Positions 10,830-22,190 of a stretch of DNA of 64,000 nt are shown piece by piece. Position numbers and translations under genes: made by a program. Source of the DNA: Calliopsis andreniformis (lineage: Eukaryota; Arthropoda; Insecta; Hymenoptera; Andrenidae); the NCBI RefSeq assembly GCF_051401765.1, contig NC_135064.1, positions 28,866,001-28,930,000 on the forward strand. The letters run 5' to 3'. The stretch's first letter is position 1; each line of letters starts with the position of its first letter. The notes beneath the pieces are model-generated. The model was not told where the DNA came from. It saw only the letters and a list, made by a program, of their open reading frames with translations, and did no database searches.

Positions 10830-13050
10830 GACAAAAAATGTTCAACGAGAAAAAAGTTCTCTTGGGAGAACTTTAATTTTTATGATCAATTTATTCAAGC
10901 CTTCGTAAGCAGGAAGATTTCAAATTTCACATTTACAAAAGTAAATTAAAGTTCTACATCAAATGAAAAAAGTTCAAATATGTTTACTTTAAATAGGTTT
11001 GCGCCATTTGTGGATCATTGATTAGTTTTTATGACTAACCATTATCTCGAGAAATAATCAATTCGATCAGGATCGTCGCGAAAGCGCAAATATATATATT
11101 ATATTAATCAAATGTAGAAAAACGAGGAAATTGTCAATCGAAGGAGGCTATAGGACGTCGCAGGAAAATACGACATCCATAAGACAAAACCGCCTAATTT
11201 TATATTAAAATTAATGTAGAGGTATTTGATATGCAGTGTTTCTTTATTTTCGATCAGCTTTGTTGCTTTGATACTTTTTTCAAATATCTGTATTTTTATG
11301 ATACTTGTTAATCGACAAGCAGAGAATCAATTCGTAGATCACAATCTATGAGCCATGATTGCACGATCTACGTTCGACAAATGAAATAAATAAACGATTG
11401 CATCGTAATGTTCTAACGGCGCTTGGACGTCGTTGTATTGTATGTATAATACTGTAGGAGAAAACAATATGGATGTTTGATAAATTATTATACGTTTTGG
11501 TACGATCAGCTTTTTGACCAGCTTTATGTACTTCCTTTTTAGAAGTACCACCAAATTTTCGCAAAGACACGCATTGCCTTTAAAAATATATGTTGTTTAG
11601 ATATTGCTTTGTGAGAAGTACAAAGGCAAAAAAAGCAAACTATTCGGTGCATTGCGTACTCATGCACCACGAAAATTATTGATACAAAAAAAATGATGTG
11701 TTAGTTTTAGGTGTACTACTGCGGTAAAAGACTATAACACAAAAATGCTTAGAGTACGTAAGCAATGTAATATGGTTATAATAATTATTATTACTATAAT
11801 TATTTATGAATACTTTACCATTACTGAGATACGTATAATGTTTACAAAAGGTAATGCGAACAATTGTGCAAGTTTAAATAAAAATAAACTTTAAAGGTAC
11901 TGCCCAAAATGCATGTGTGCGCGTTCCTATCCCACTTGAAATTAATCAAATTTTTTGCAGACATTATCGCAGTTTATTCATTTGTAGATCTTTATTAACA
12001 AAATATTTCATCATTTTATATACATGTAGAGAGACACTACACGCGGTTATATCTCTTCAGACTAACATGATTTTAAAGATTTATACAACAAACGATAGAT
12101 ACAATACAATCGTCAGCCATACAAGCACTGCATAAAGGTTTTTAGATATCACGTTCATTCACATATGTTCATCACGCATTTCGTTGAAAAATATATATGC
12201 ACAAGTTTCATTTAATAAGACGACGTATTTCGATCATTATATGTATTTGATTCGCATTTCTAAATGCAATGTAATAAGTTTAGCTGACTATCCCCTAAAG
12301 TAGTAGTTCCCGTAAATGTCTTACTTCAAATTGAACATGACAAACTTATTGCGACGATTAAATAACAAATTGATAATTGCTACATCAATTATTTAATCGA
12401 CTAAGAACCGTGTGTTCGAAAAATTATAATAAAGTATTTTCAATCAATCCTATTACTTCAACTTACATTGATCGAGTTAGTATAAAAAATATATGACGAT
12501 AACATGTAATATGGAATTTAGAAACAATTATATACATAGAAGAATTATACACATTTTATTTTTATACAAATTGCTAGCACGCACTGTCTTCAAAACGAAA
12601 GAGAACATTCACTTTCAGAATTATGTATTTTCAATGATAAATTTAGGTTTCAAATTTATTTGTTTTAAATTCAGATTCGATATTTATACTGATTAAATAT
12701 TACTCTTTTAAAGGTAATAAAAAAAGCATCAACGATCGTCGCACAATAAATACGATATAAAAAGACTGTTACGCATAGATTCGGTAGATTCCAGTCACAT
12801 TTCACATATTTGTCTCATTGTATCTACATTTCTGCTAGTTACATCGTACCAAAATCGATTTCTAAAAACTGTATCCTTTCAGAAATCAAAGACAAGAAAG
12901 CTGGTTTGCGTGAAACGCAACCATCAATCAAATCCATGTTTGAAAAAGTTCTCTTCTCGGACGAAGTAAAATGTAAAAATTCATATCAAAGTATTTTCTG
13001 GGCAGAGATACTAATATATTGTCCCGATTAAAATTCTTATGTGTTATGTT
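10830..13050. other. AT-rich spacer between two converging genes
   Basis: Tail-to-tail interval between the + strand sHSP and the - strand nischarin. No exon is supported. A weak + strand frame after CTTTCAG (12882-13031) contains a protein-like stretch (EIKDKKAGLRET) but has no donor, start codon or known family. The nischarin 3' UTR must occupy the right part. A - strand AATAAA is visible at 12660-12655. Confidence 0.6.
12655..12660 (-). terminator. Candidate polyadenylation signal for nischarin
   Basis: TTTATT on the + strand, that is AATAAA on the - strand, about 390 nt after the nischarin stop codon. It is the nearest such hexamer I could find downstream of the stop. A further one lies near 12555. 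Confidence 0.35.
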
Positions 13051-14016
13051 CTATATACTTGGAATTTCTGCGGAGAATAATGGGGCATCCGATGCTGTGA
13101 ATGTCGGTGACTTGCCTTCTCGAGCGATGCGAAGCGCTTGATGAACAGACACCGTATCCAATTCCTTTTGATTTGGTTTTTCGTTATCTAGGCAGATGTC
13201 CGCTGCTCTTTTTCCAAATGGTTCTAACACTTTCACTCTATAATCGACAATTGTCGACACGGGATTACCAGTCAATCTCAGATTTTCCAAACAAGGCAGA
13301 TGACCAATATTTTTCACCTCTTCGATTTTCTCGATACGATTACAACTCACGTCCAGTCCCTCAAGTGAATACAGTTTCGAAAAGCTTGATAATGAAGTTA
13401 ATTTGTTCTGTGATAGATCGATGTACACGATATAACCGAGTTTCGTATGCAAGTCATCTGGCAACGTTGTAAAATTATTCGATGCTAGATATAATTGAGA
13501 TAATCTCGGTAACAACGTAATATTCGAAATTTCAGAAAGAAGATTATTATTCAACGTTAAGCATTCTATGTGAGGTAACAATTTGATCGCTTCATCTATA
13601 GTTTCTATTCGATTATCGCTCAAATCCAAGTGAGTAACCTTTAACCATACATGCGAATCATTTGCATTTTCAATATTTTTATGTACTTCTTCGCACATGG
13701 CTAGCTCAACTATGTTTCTGAGCTTCGTATTATTCACTGTTAAACGTATAACGGTATCTCGTAGATTGCCCATGTGATATATTTTATCTACTGGATACCA
13801 ATTGATCGTTAGATCTTCAATATTTTTAAAGCTTGACAAATCAATTGACAATGTTGACGAGTAAATATTGCTAGTCTTGTATGGCTCTGGGCTTCCTTCA
13901 ATAGTGAGACCGTGCAAGTGGGAATTAAAATCCAAAACGTGACTGAAATCATATTTCTTATCCACTACTTCCAACGGTGGGCAAGGCTGCTTTAACCTTT
14001 CGCTAATTGCATACAA
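13051..14016 (-). CDS. Nisch: Nischarin terminal exon with the leucine-rich repeats
   Basis: A short 80-bp intron (14096-14017) ends CTTTGTTTCAG, and the exon starts TTG TAT GCA (LYAISERL). Encodes residues 148-468 and the stop at 13053-13051. The last residues (SAEIPSI) are not part of a known domain. Confidence 0.95.
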   Translation of the reverse strand: MYAISERLKQPCPPLEVVDKKYDFSHVLDFNSHLHGLTIEGSPEPYKTSNIYSSTLSIDLSSFKNIEDLTINWYPVDKIYHMGNLRDTVIRLTVNNTKLRNIVELAMCEEVHKNIENANDSHVWLKVTHLDLSDNRIETIDEAIKLLPHIECLTLNNNLLSEISNITLLPRLSQLYLASNNFTTLPDDLHTKLGYIVYIDLSQNKLTSLSSFSKLYSLEGLDVSCNRIEKIEEVKNIGHLPCLENLRLTGNPVSTIVDYRVKVLEPFGKRAADICLDNEKPNQKELDTVSVHQALRIAREGKSPTFTASDAPLFSAEIPSI

Positions 14017-15059
14017 CTGAAACAAAGACTTCTTGAATTTTATCCAAGAGTATGTAAGAAATATTTTCATATAACATCTAGATGATTCATGATTACCTGC
14101 ACTGGATTAAACTTGTAACTTTTAGATTTCTGCAACAAGTTATTGCCTTCTGTAAAAAATTCTAGAGCCATACTCTGTAAGAGGAAAAATATATCGTATA
14201 TATGTAAATCCAGAAATACAGCTAATTCTCTAGGCATTGCTTTTTTCAAATAGTTATAAACTGCATTCAAGTAGATCTCTAAACTTGCTCTACGTTTTTC
14301 TACAAAGGCTTCACACTTGTTGCCAATAAGTTTCTTAGGTGGCAATATGTCTTTCTCGACACAATGCTCCAGAACAAGCTTATCGTGAAGTTCTGCAAAC
14401 TCGTTGTACCTGTAATAGTAAAAGAAATGTAGTGAGTATTAAACTTTTAAAAATATATCAAACCTGTGATTTTTGTTAAATGGAGCACAATGAAAAAGAA
14501 TGATTGGTGACGACGAGATACTGTACTATTATAGTAGTAATAAATATAGGTATTATTTGGGTCCGCATTTATGCGACAAGAAAGGATTGAATGTAAAGAC
14601 AATTAAAAAGTTTGTTAGATTGTTTTATTCGATAAGTTATAAAGAAATGATACACAAAAAAACTGAAAAGCACACAAAAATAAATCTTTCATCGAACAGA
14701 GAAATTAAGTGATGTTTTACGCAATAATTACAATGAAGAAATCTGAAATATTAGCTGAAGTATACGATAAGTCATTACGTTACAAAAAGCAGATTAAATA
14801 AATGGCGTTTGTCAATCATTGAATTGCTAAAAAATACTAAAATATTAGAATTCGATGAATACCTATAATTCCTTGAAACAGTAAACGGAAGAGACGAAGT
14901 ATGCCACAATAAGGGAGCCGTAAACGCTCACCTGTGCTTCACGGTCCATTTGATCGAAGCTATCCTAACCTCGATACAGTAATAAGTGACACCGTCCACG
15001 GTGTCAGCCGAGGGTATTTTGATGTGAACGTTTTCTTGATTTAACAGGAGACACGCCAT
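13051..15059 (-). CDS. Nisch: Nischarin-like protein (PX domain + leucine-rich repeats), complete, 468 residues
   Basis: Three - strand exons: 15059-14932, 14409-14097 and 14016-13051, which join without a frame break. The PX domain spans about residues 8-120 with the phosphoinositide-binding RY (WTVKHRYNEF, R43-Y44) and PPKK (LPPKKLIGNK) motifs. A linker follows (DFSHVLDF), then leucine-rich repeats at about residues 274-400 (VTHLDLSDNRIETIDE, LDVSCNRIEKIEEV, LRLTGNP). A terminal LRR cap reads FGKRAADICLDNEKP. In vertebrates nischarin (imidazoline receptor I-1) binds integrin alpha5 and PAK1/Rac at endosomes and restrains migration. The insect protein has only the PX-LRR half and lacks the large vertebrate C-terminal region, so this length is expected. 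The start at 15059 gives MACLLLNQEN; an upstream exon could extend it. Fold and identity are clear; the function in this insect is inferred from the family. Confidence 0.95.
14097..14409 (-). CDS. Nisch: Nischarin exon with C-terminal half of the PX domain
   Basis: Acceptor CTATTACAG, donor GTAATC after CCAGTGCAG. Encodes residues 43-147, with YNEFAELHDKLVLEH and LPPKKLIGNK followed by the helical part of PX. It ends in phase 0 after ...KFNPVQ, matching the position where the vertebrate protein reads PLQ-LYA. Confidence 0.93.
14932..15059 (-). CDS. Nisch: Nischarin exon with N-terminal half of the PX domain
   Basis: ATG at 15059-15057 in context AAAGAATGG; the donor CACAG/GTGAGC follows position 14932. 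It encodes residues 1-42 and two bases of Arg43. A consensus-like acceptor (GGGAGTTTCAG) ends at 15065, five bases before the ATG. The exon therefore probably begins at 15064, and transcription starts further upstream. Confidence 0.93.
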
Positions 15060-15064
15060 TCTTT

Positions 15065-16647
15065 CTGAAACTCCCTTCGGTAGTGGTCTACTTAAGACGT
15101 GGCAGACAAAGCTGTCAGTGTGTCGAACAGGCCGAGAGGTTATCCCGAATTGAAGCGAGAGAACTGTCAATATCGACTGTTTTGCATCAGAGAGAGGGAT
15201 AATTGTTATCCGTTTGGTGCATCGTACTTTGTTGCTTCTACCACGCAGCCTTTTTTACTGGTACTTCTCTCACTATGCAACACGGCTTCACTCTACGAAC
15301 GTTCATCTTTGACAACTGCTACTGGCTAGTAGCTACTGCTGTTATTATCGTAGTCGTAGTGCTTCCACCTTGTGTTAAGCTAAACATCGGGTCGACCTCG
15401 AGTACAACCAGCTGAACCAGCTCTACTGTCTTGCAAAGGTTCTCATACTTTTTTTCCTTTCAATTATGGGTGCATCCCTTAATTCTTATGAAACTTTGAC
15501 CTTACGATGTAAATAATCTTCAATGCTACATCGATGCGAAAATAAAAATCGTCTGGTAAATGACCAACGCGTGGTACGTATAGAAACTTAATCATACGAA
15601 TATTCTTTATATTACTTAATTATGTAAAGAATCTATTACTAGAAATATATCACTTGATGTTCACAATTCTGTTTTATTGGCACGTAAATTCATGTTTCGT
15701 GTACACTTATTTCTAACAAATTCTTAATCCATTATTGAATTTAACATATGTATATGTATTCTGCAACATATTTTCGTGAATTTGAAAGATCGCTTTATAA
15801 TTTTCATAAATTTACGGATCTTGTTGCTATTTGTTACCTATCGAATGAAGGAACGCGCCCATTCACAGCGGTTCTCATTGGTGACAACCTGTTGCTGCAA
15901 TGGCGTAATCAAAATTCTATCGATACAACTTTTTTCCTTCTTCAAGAATCGGTACACTAATTTTTCATAAAGTTTTCTTAAGAGAATGTGACGTAATATG
16001 TAACAGTACATAAAAATACAAACAAACTAATACTGTTCCGTTAAATTTATTTTACACATCTTTTCGCTGTGCGTAGCAGTTGTTCACAAAAAGATGGTCA
16101 TTTAAATTCTTGTCGAATTGCATCACTGATATCACAATACATTCGAGTAACCGTACGTTTTACATTTACACGAACTCTTCGTTGAGTCACGCTTTGATGA
16201 CTTGGTCACAAATGCATTCATGATACGCTTTGCATTCTGTGTTAAATTAATTTTTCAAAGGCTTGTTTTAATTACAAATTATTATGTTATAGTTGTCAGA
16301 GATTTTACTAAGATAAATATCTACCACAGAATTTTTTATTATCATTATATTTTGTTAGTTTTATTAACACTATTACTAATAATACTTTATTTAGAAACAC
16401 TAAGGACATTTATCATCTCTATGAAATGCGTACAATATTCTGTGATGAAGTATCAATAACTGACAAGAAGTAATGCTATTAGTAATATGGTAGTTAAAGC
16501 CTGGAAAGAGCATTTTCTACATATGAATATGAAACAGAGAACGTAAGGAAATGAATATCGAGATTGGTGTTGGATAGGATATCGACACGATTACGCCACT
16601 GTGAATCGGTGGATGCTGCGTCAGGAGCAATGGCGGCATTGGCTTAC
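15065..16647 (-). other. Intron or promoter region upstream of nischarin coding exon 1
   Basis: If the 16648-16825 exon is used, this is a 1.6 kb intron (GTAAGC ... TTTCAG). Otherwise it contains the nischarin promoter. No TATA box or other exon was identified. The region is mainly AT-rich with a GC-richer patch at 15060-15420. Confidence 0.4.
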
Positions 16648-16825
16648 CTGGCCAGTATCTATCCTTCCCCTCTCCTCGCCTTCCTGTTCGTACCGTTGTC
16701 ACGTTCCTCAGGGCAACCCGACGAACCTGTTGCCCGCTCTCATCCAGTGTCGTGTCGCTTTCACGACGGCCGTGCGCGATTCCTCGAGATTGCCGTCTTT
16801 CGAAAACGAATCGATTTACCAACAT
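16648..16825 (-). CDS. Candidate upstream (5'-leader or alternative N-terminal) exon of nischarin
   Basis: On the - strand an ATG at 16825 (context AGAAAAATGT) opens 59 codons, starting MLVNRFVFERRQSRG, Arg-rich and without known domain. They run to a consensus donor (GGCCAG/GTAAGC after 16648). The exon ends with one base beyond a codon. The acceptor at 15065 in front of the nischarin exon has exactly two bases plus one codon before the annotated ATG, so the two join in frame (..WP-E-R-M-ACLLL). It may be translated as an N-terminal extension of 61 residues, or may be 5' UTR with translation from 15059. The exon's 5' limit is unknown, and the in-frame join has a one-in-three chance of being fortuitous. 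Confidence 0.4.
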
Positions 16826-17224
16826 TTTTCTACGATTTTACCCATTATTTCATTTCGTTGAACAACCTTTTACATACCAAGCGTTTCTTTTCAACTTTTA
16901 CAACTGTATCTTGCTCTGAATACAACCGATGCAACAATGACGTGAAATAATTTGTGAGCGTCACGAGTGAAATTATCCAGAAGGTGATTTATAATCGATA
17001 CGTTTGGGCGTTTTTTTATTTAAAACGGAGACGCGTGCGTCTTGTGTAACATTTTGGAGATTCTTTTACCACGCTATGTTCGATAAACGTGAACGGTTGT
17101 GTGAAAATGGCTTGAAACATTCTGAATCAACACAGGAAAATCAAACCAATCGATTTGTAGGGAATGTTCGATGTTGTATGTGGATTCAAGAGGACTGTGA
17201 AGATTCTTTTATAGTTCCAATTCA

Positions 17225-17471
17225 TGGATTACAGTAGTTGAGCAGCGTCCTCTTTTTCTGTACACGATGTTGTGCTCATAGTTGAAAAGTGTAAGAAGCG
17301 CTACTAGTGAGGTTTTTATGTAGTAACATTTAGTGAACAATGAGGGTTCGATAATCGTGCGTAGAGTGTGTGTAGTGACATATGTAAAATATATGGTGAA
17401 AAGTGCCACGACTGTTTCTGGACGTCTTTTATCGTGCGCTTCTCTCTCTGCTCTGGTGATTTGAAACCATG
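17225..17471 (+). other. Candidate 5' exon with ATG directly at a splice donor
   Basis: A + strand stretch ends in a pyrimidine-rich tract and GAAACCATG immediately followed by GTAAGT at 17472. Leader exons that carry only the initiator codon are known in animal genes. The 5' limit is arbitrary. The nearest downstream candidate exon (18344-18465) does not continue a frame from this ATG, because a TAA follows in phase 0. The true second exon is therefore not identified. Confidence 0.25.
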
Positions 17472-18343
17472 GTAAGTTTTTCACGTTTGATGAATTCTTT
17501 GCTCGTTATGTTTTATGAGAGATACAGATTTGTACATATGTAACTGCTACGCGTTAGATATGATATAAATGACCATTTTAATTATCTTCTTATTCTAAAA
17601 CTTTAGAGACTTCTATTTCGTTAATTGTATTCCTACTCTCGAAAGAATCACTTTCCTCAAGCTTTGAAATTTGTTCATTTCTGAACAAACCTGTCTGAAC
17701 CGCTTCATGGATTTGAAAATATCTATTGATTAATTGGCAGCCTTTTGGAAGGTGGTGAAGAGTTAGAGAACGCGTGACAAAATGTGGAGATTTAGCAAAG
17801 CGTGCGACGGCTTCGTGACTCATAACCTCGAGAGAACCACTCGGGCAGGTAGTAGGTATTTCAGCGGTGGGCGGACTCTCGAATTCCTTGTCGTGTCGTT
17901 AACAGTCGACTGTGCCGAGAACGAAATCGTTTGTTCTTCGATTAATTCAACGAAGCAAAATTTCTTTCTTTTTACGAAATGTATCAGTACGGTGCGCATG
18001 CGTATTATTGAATTGCGCAACCACAGATTTGTGTAACTGAATTTCCGGAGCACGTGGCAGAAATTTCAGAATCGATCTTTTCCTTCTTTAATAAGGTTAT
18101 ACAAATGAGATACCTTTGTAATTTTGCAAAAGTTCCATTTAACAATAACTCAGAATGTACTGAAAAATTGTTTACATATCTATATATCCTTTTTTATATT
18201 CCATTGAGTTTAAAACGAAAACGTAGATGTAGCTGGGAATAATATTAATTTATCATTAAAAGAAGAAGTTCTACGCTGAAAAAAAAATAAGAAAAAAATG
18301 CGTTGAAAAGCGAAAAGAGTAATTTGGTGGTGTTTGGTCGTAG

Positions 18344-18465
18344 GGTAGAATCTCCGATTACGCGTACACGCAGAAAGCAACGAGAGGCTAACGAAGAGGA
18401 GAATGGAGGATGGTGGCTGCCGCGAGGCCGTTCGACGAAGCAGGAGCCTGAGACCGCAAGCAAAG
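18344..18465 (+). other. Candidate exon (122 bp) with GTGAGT donor
   Basis: TTTGGTCGTAG precedes and GCAAGCAAAG/GTGAGT follows. One frame is open throughout and hydrophilic (VESPITRTRRKQREANEE, then GGWWLPRGRS), but no ATG of its own is in that frame. The base composition is GC-richer than its surroundings. It may be a 5' UTR exon or an internal coding exon of an unknown + strand gene. Confidence 0.25.
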
Positions 18466-19161
18466 GTGAGTGCCCGCTCTCTTCTCTTTGGAATGTTGCG
18501 TTACATAGATACTTTTCGCGTTCTTACCATAGAGGATGGTTTATCCACTTTTTATGAATCCTTAGAGGACAGTCATAAATGAATTCACAAGTACCTACAT
18601 ATTGTTTTTCCTCTTCGTTTCGATAATGAACAGTACTTACCTGCCTACTTATACATATGTACGGTTTTACTACACTATCAGAATTGTACAGCACTACGAT
18701 AGTCTGACTTATTCAAGGAGTATGTCAACGCTGCCATTCATTTTATCGTTCTGCGTATCTTTATTGAAAAAATGGAACGAATCTCACGAGTTACATTGTA
18801 GGCCGTAGACTGTCGAAAGAGTAGAAAAAACCGAGTGTCGAAGAGGAATGAGATCGTTTCCTCCGCGATAGAGGTACATATACTTTTACTATAGGTCATA
18901 GGCCGCAAACCGTGGAGGAGATCGGTAAATTCACTGCGCTACTCTCTCGCGGTCAGGCAATTCGCCATTTTATTTTGCTTTGATGTTATGATGACGATGG
19001 TATATGTAGGTAATATATTTGTCCTTTTCTATTTCTCTTTCACACACTAAATCTATCTATCTTCGCTAAGATCAACGCATCTTTTCACAGCTTGTATGCT
19101 TCTCTGGTCTTAAAACCCATTCATACGTTTCCATTCATAATTAGAAATTCCATATCAACTT

Positions 19162-19201
19162 CGCGCGTGTAGAATGTATACTATCTTACATTCTACGCGC
19201 G
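19162..19201. other. Strong hairpin (15-bp stem, 8-nt loop)
   Basis: CGCGCGTGTAGAATGTA, an 8-nt spacer and TACATTCTACGCGCG form an inverted repeat paired over 15 bases, with one 2-nt bulge (TG) in the left arm. The stem is too short for a standard miRNA precursor. It could be a cruciform, a miniature inverted-repeat remnant or an RNA structural element. Confidence 0.8.
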
Positions 19202-19283
19202 TATTAGAAACGAAGATGCGTTTCAATTTGGCGATGCAGTCGATACTGTAATTTTCGAAATCACCATTTTTCTGGAAGACGTT

Positions 19284-19310
19284 CATTCGTTCGTTCCATA
19301 CGAACGAATG
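19284..19310. other. Perfect 10-bp inverted repeat
   Basis: CATTCGTTCG, a 7-nt loop (TTCCATA) and CGAACGAATG. It lies 83 bp right of the larger hairpin at 19162. Confidence 0.8.
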
Positions 19311-19369
19311 CTTTCTTTGTGGGTACATTTATTCTACTTACGCTTATGCGCGTACCTCTTTCGTTGCAG

Positions 19370-19459
19370 CGGCGTAGGGCGCAGCGTTCTCGTTGTCTGA
19401 CTGAGAGGGCTCACCGTTTCTCCTTCTTTCATTTGATCAAGCGAATTGAGTTCGTTTTG
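19370..19459 (+). other. Candidate 90-bp exon
   Basis: A strong acceptor (CCTCTTTCGTTGCAG, ending 19369) is followed by 30 open codons and a GTACGT donor at 19460. The reading starts RRRAQRSRCLTERAHR. The length is a multiple of three and phase 0 at both ends, as for a cassette exon. No family is recognised. Confidence 0.2.
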
Positions 19460-20789
19460 GTACGTGACACGATCCCATCTGGAACAATGCGGAGATTGCA
19501 GTATCTATAAAGCATGAGCAAGTACGAAAGACCGATAATACCGACGGAGGTTGTTTTGGAACTAGAAACCGAATAAAAATTACTGAACGACCACTTGGCA
19601 AATATTTGAACCAAAAGAAGCATAAGTTCTATAATTATAACTATCTACAGCTGGGCTAATGTGTTCAGGAGCCCCTCCCAACATTTCTGACTACATATGT
19701 ACATATTTGGGCACACTTTTAATAACCCTTTGGATTTGCAATACCATATATTATCCTTAATATTCAGAGAATCTTTGCTAAATATTAATTTTGATTAGTT
19801 CTGAAACATGCTGGATTTCGTAGGATTCAAAGGACACCAAATTGAAACCGTTCCAAGATTAATCTGTTGGGGATGGGAGTTAAACCGCATAGTCTCATAA
19901 GCTATATTGGTTTAAGTAAGATAGAATTGAATTTGAGTTTCAGCATACAGCGCACTCTTCTATAGAGTAGTGGTCTATAGTTCTAAAATTAAAAGGAATT
20001 CAAGATGCCTACAAGTTTTTTGTCAAGCGTTAGTAACCATTAGCGACTGATATTTTATAACAAGAAAAAAGAAAATAATATTCTGCTAACCTATGTAGGT
20101 AGTCATTCAGTCATGCGATCGCAAGTCAAATCAAGCGTTTATGTACTGTAGAATTGAGGTGTCGCAAAATGTTACTCCTCAATAGACAGAAAACTAGTCG
20201 AGAAGAGTCTCGTTTTACGACTGTCATAGATGTAGTAATTTTCACAAGTGCACTCGTTTCAAAACTGAATATAGTGTCTCGTGGATTTTGATTTAAAAAA
20301 CCTATTTCGAAAAAGTGTGATTTAAAATTTTCCCTTAAAAATGGGAATCGAGCGAATTGAATATTCCTACCATCAGAAAATCATAGCGGTTTAACTTGTT
20401 TGTTAAGAAGCGACTTCGCCCAAAACAGCATTCCAGTGAAACTGAAAAATCAGCAAAAGTTGAGGAACGCTGTTCATAGACATATGTACATCGTTCGAGT
20501 AAAGTCTGAAACGAAAGTTAAGGAGGTAGGAGGATCTCGATCAATACCTAAGACACCGCACGAGATACCTGAATTATTTAGCCATGCATTTATTGCACAG
20601 TCTTATCGAAATTGGGAAGCCAGAAGGTTCGCAAGCCACGTAAGTTCGTTTTTCGTAGCTGAGGAGAAACGGAAGAGCAACCTGAAAAAGGAGATATTTA
20701 CGATGCGATAGGTAGAGAAAAAAGGGATTCATGCTTACTGTTTTAGTAGGTCGTTCTACTTGCGGAGGACTTACCCCGAGTTGTAACAA

Positions 20790-20915
20790 TCCTCAAAAAA
20801 ATTGCCCATCTTTGAGCTGTTGTAACTTTGAAAAAAATAATCTTATACCAGTGAGCTTTGGCTGATTTTTAAGGACAAAGCTTCTACTTTCTCGCCCCTG
20901 AATTCAATTTTCCCA
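20790..20915 (-). repeat. Dispersed repeat family 1, copy C
   Basis: In reverse complement this stretch reads TCAAAGTTACAACAGCTCAAAGATGGGCAATTTTTTT in short blocks preceded by GTAGAAGCTTTGTCCTT. It matches, in the same order, the blocks CGCAAAGTTGCAGCAGCTCA and GTAGAGGCTTTATCCTTT of the copy at 40049. It is truncated relative to that copy. Confidence 0.7.
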
Positions 20916-22146
20916 ATTGCGTTTCTACACTCGGCTGCGAAGCATGAAATGAGAAAAGGCTGTTCTGCGATAATATGTGTATAAATAGTATCTCGTAATC
21001 GAAAATGTGAATGTTTGTCTGGCTGTGGACAGATTGCACGAGCTGGGGTGATACATTGACGGTAATATCCAGCTGTTTCGCATGAAATACGAAAGCCGGT
21101 GTCGCTGTACCTTTGTAGATCTCCAATATTGCTAGCCGGGTTGAGTTACGAGAAGGTTGCTTCTTTGAGCGTGGCACGTTCAATAAATACGTGTTCAATG
21201 CGTACGCTTTGTTTTCATCTGTTCGAAAGTCATCGTTGTTCTGTCGAATTGCGTTCTTTTTTTCATCAGTAAGTTTCAGTCAGTGAGTTCCTTCTCTTTA
21301 ATCGGTAAGCACTTATTTTTGGTCTAAAAGAAAATCTGCCCTCAAGATGCGCGAATCGATTAATGTATTTTTACGATTACTCGTATCAGTATCTTCGTCC
21401 TCGAGTGTTCCATGTACCTCATTAGATGAGTATGGAGTCAGTCGACAAAGATGTTGGAGAAGTTTCGAAGCGGAAGATTACCGATATTTTTCGCAGTCCA
21501 AGAACGATGGTTAAAAAAAATGAGTAGTCGGAAAAGATGGATAACCGCGAAGTACGGGCACGTCCGAGCAACGATCCATTGTAGAAAAATCAATCGGGCG
21601 AAGTGCTCGGTTCCGTGTACGTTACGCCGGACCTCCTTTCTTTCGATGTCGCTTTTTTTTTCATATCTCGTTCCATCGTCCTCCGCCTTCCACTTCTGCA
21701 CGCGCCATTTAAGCCTGCTTCGAACACCGGAAGTCGTGCTCGGTTTACCGCCAGTACCGCCATTCCTCCCTATTCTATGCACGTAACATTCAACCTCGCC
21801 GTTTATAAATTTAGGTATATGTACCTACTAGCTTGCCTGGTTATTTCCAGTTAATGGAAACTTTTGAGAAAAGCTTCGAATATTTGTTTCGAAATATTTC
21901 TTGGTTGATGGAAAATTCTTCCTTTTCAGAAGTAACGACCATCTCACTTGTAAATTTGAGCAAGCTTTATTTGAAAATGGGATCAATTTTGTTTTTCAGA
22001 CAAACTGGTGATACTTTTTTCAATATCTAGAAGTAGGAAAAGAAGTTCTGATTTTAACAGAGAATGTATTTTATCTGTCGAAGAGGATATTTCGCAAGTA
22101 ATAAAGAAGGAAAGAAAAAAATGAAATCCGGCTCACTGAGGCGTGA

Positions 22147-22190
22147 GATCGTCGCGTCGCGTCGCGTCGCTCGCGTCGCATCGCGTGGTA
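22147..22190. repeat. (GTCGC)n microsatellite
   Basis: GTCGC pentamers with TCGCGTCGCATCGCG variants. One of the scattered GC-rich islands of this window. Confidence 0.8.

Noticed and set aside
12882..13031. + strand frame after CTTTCAG with EIKDKKAGLRET
   Set aside because: No donor, no in-frame ATG in good context, lies over the expected nischarin 3' UTR; insufficient support.
13101..13472. + strand frame of 123 codons opposite nischarin
   Set aside because: Antisense shadow of the leucine-rich repeat exon.
21260..21305. Initiator-like TTTCAGTCAGT with nearby GTAAGC donors
   Set aside because: No TATA at about -31 and no DPE at +28; donors are not followed by a recognisable acceptor-exon pair.
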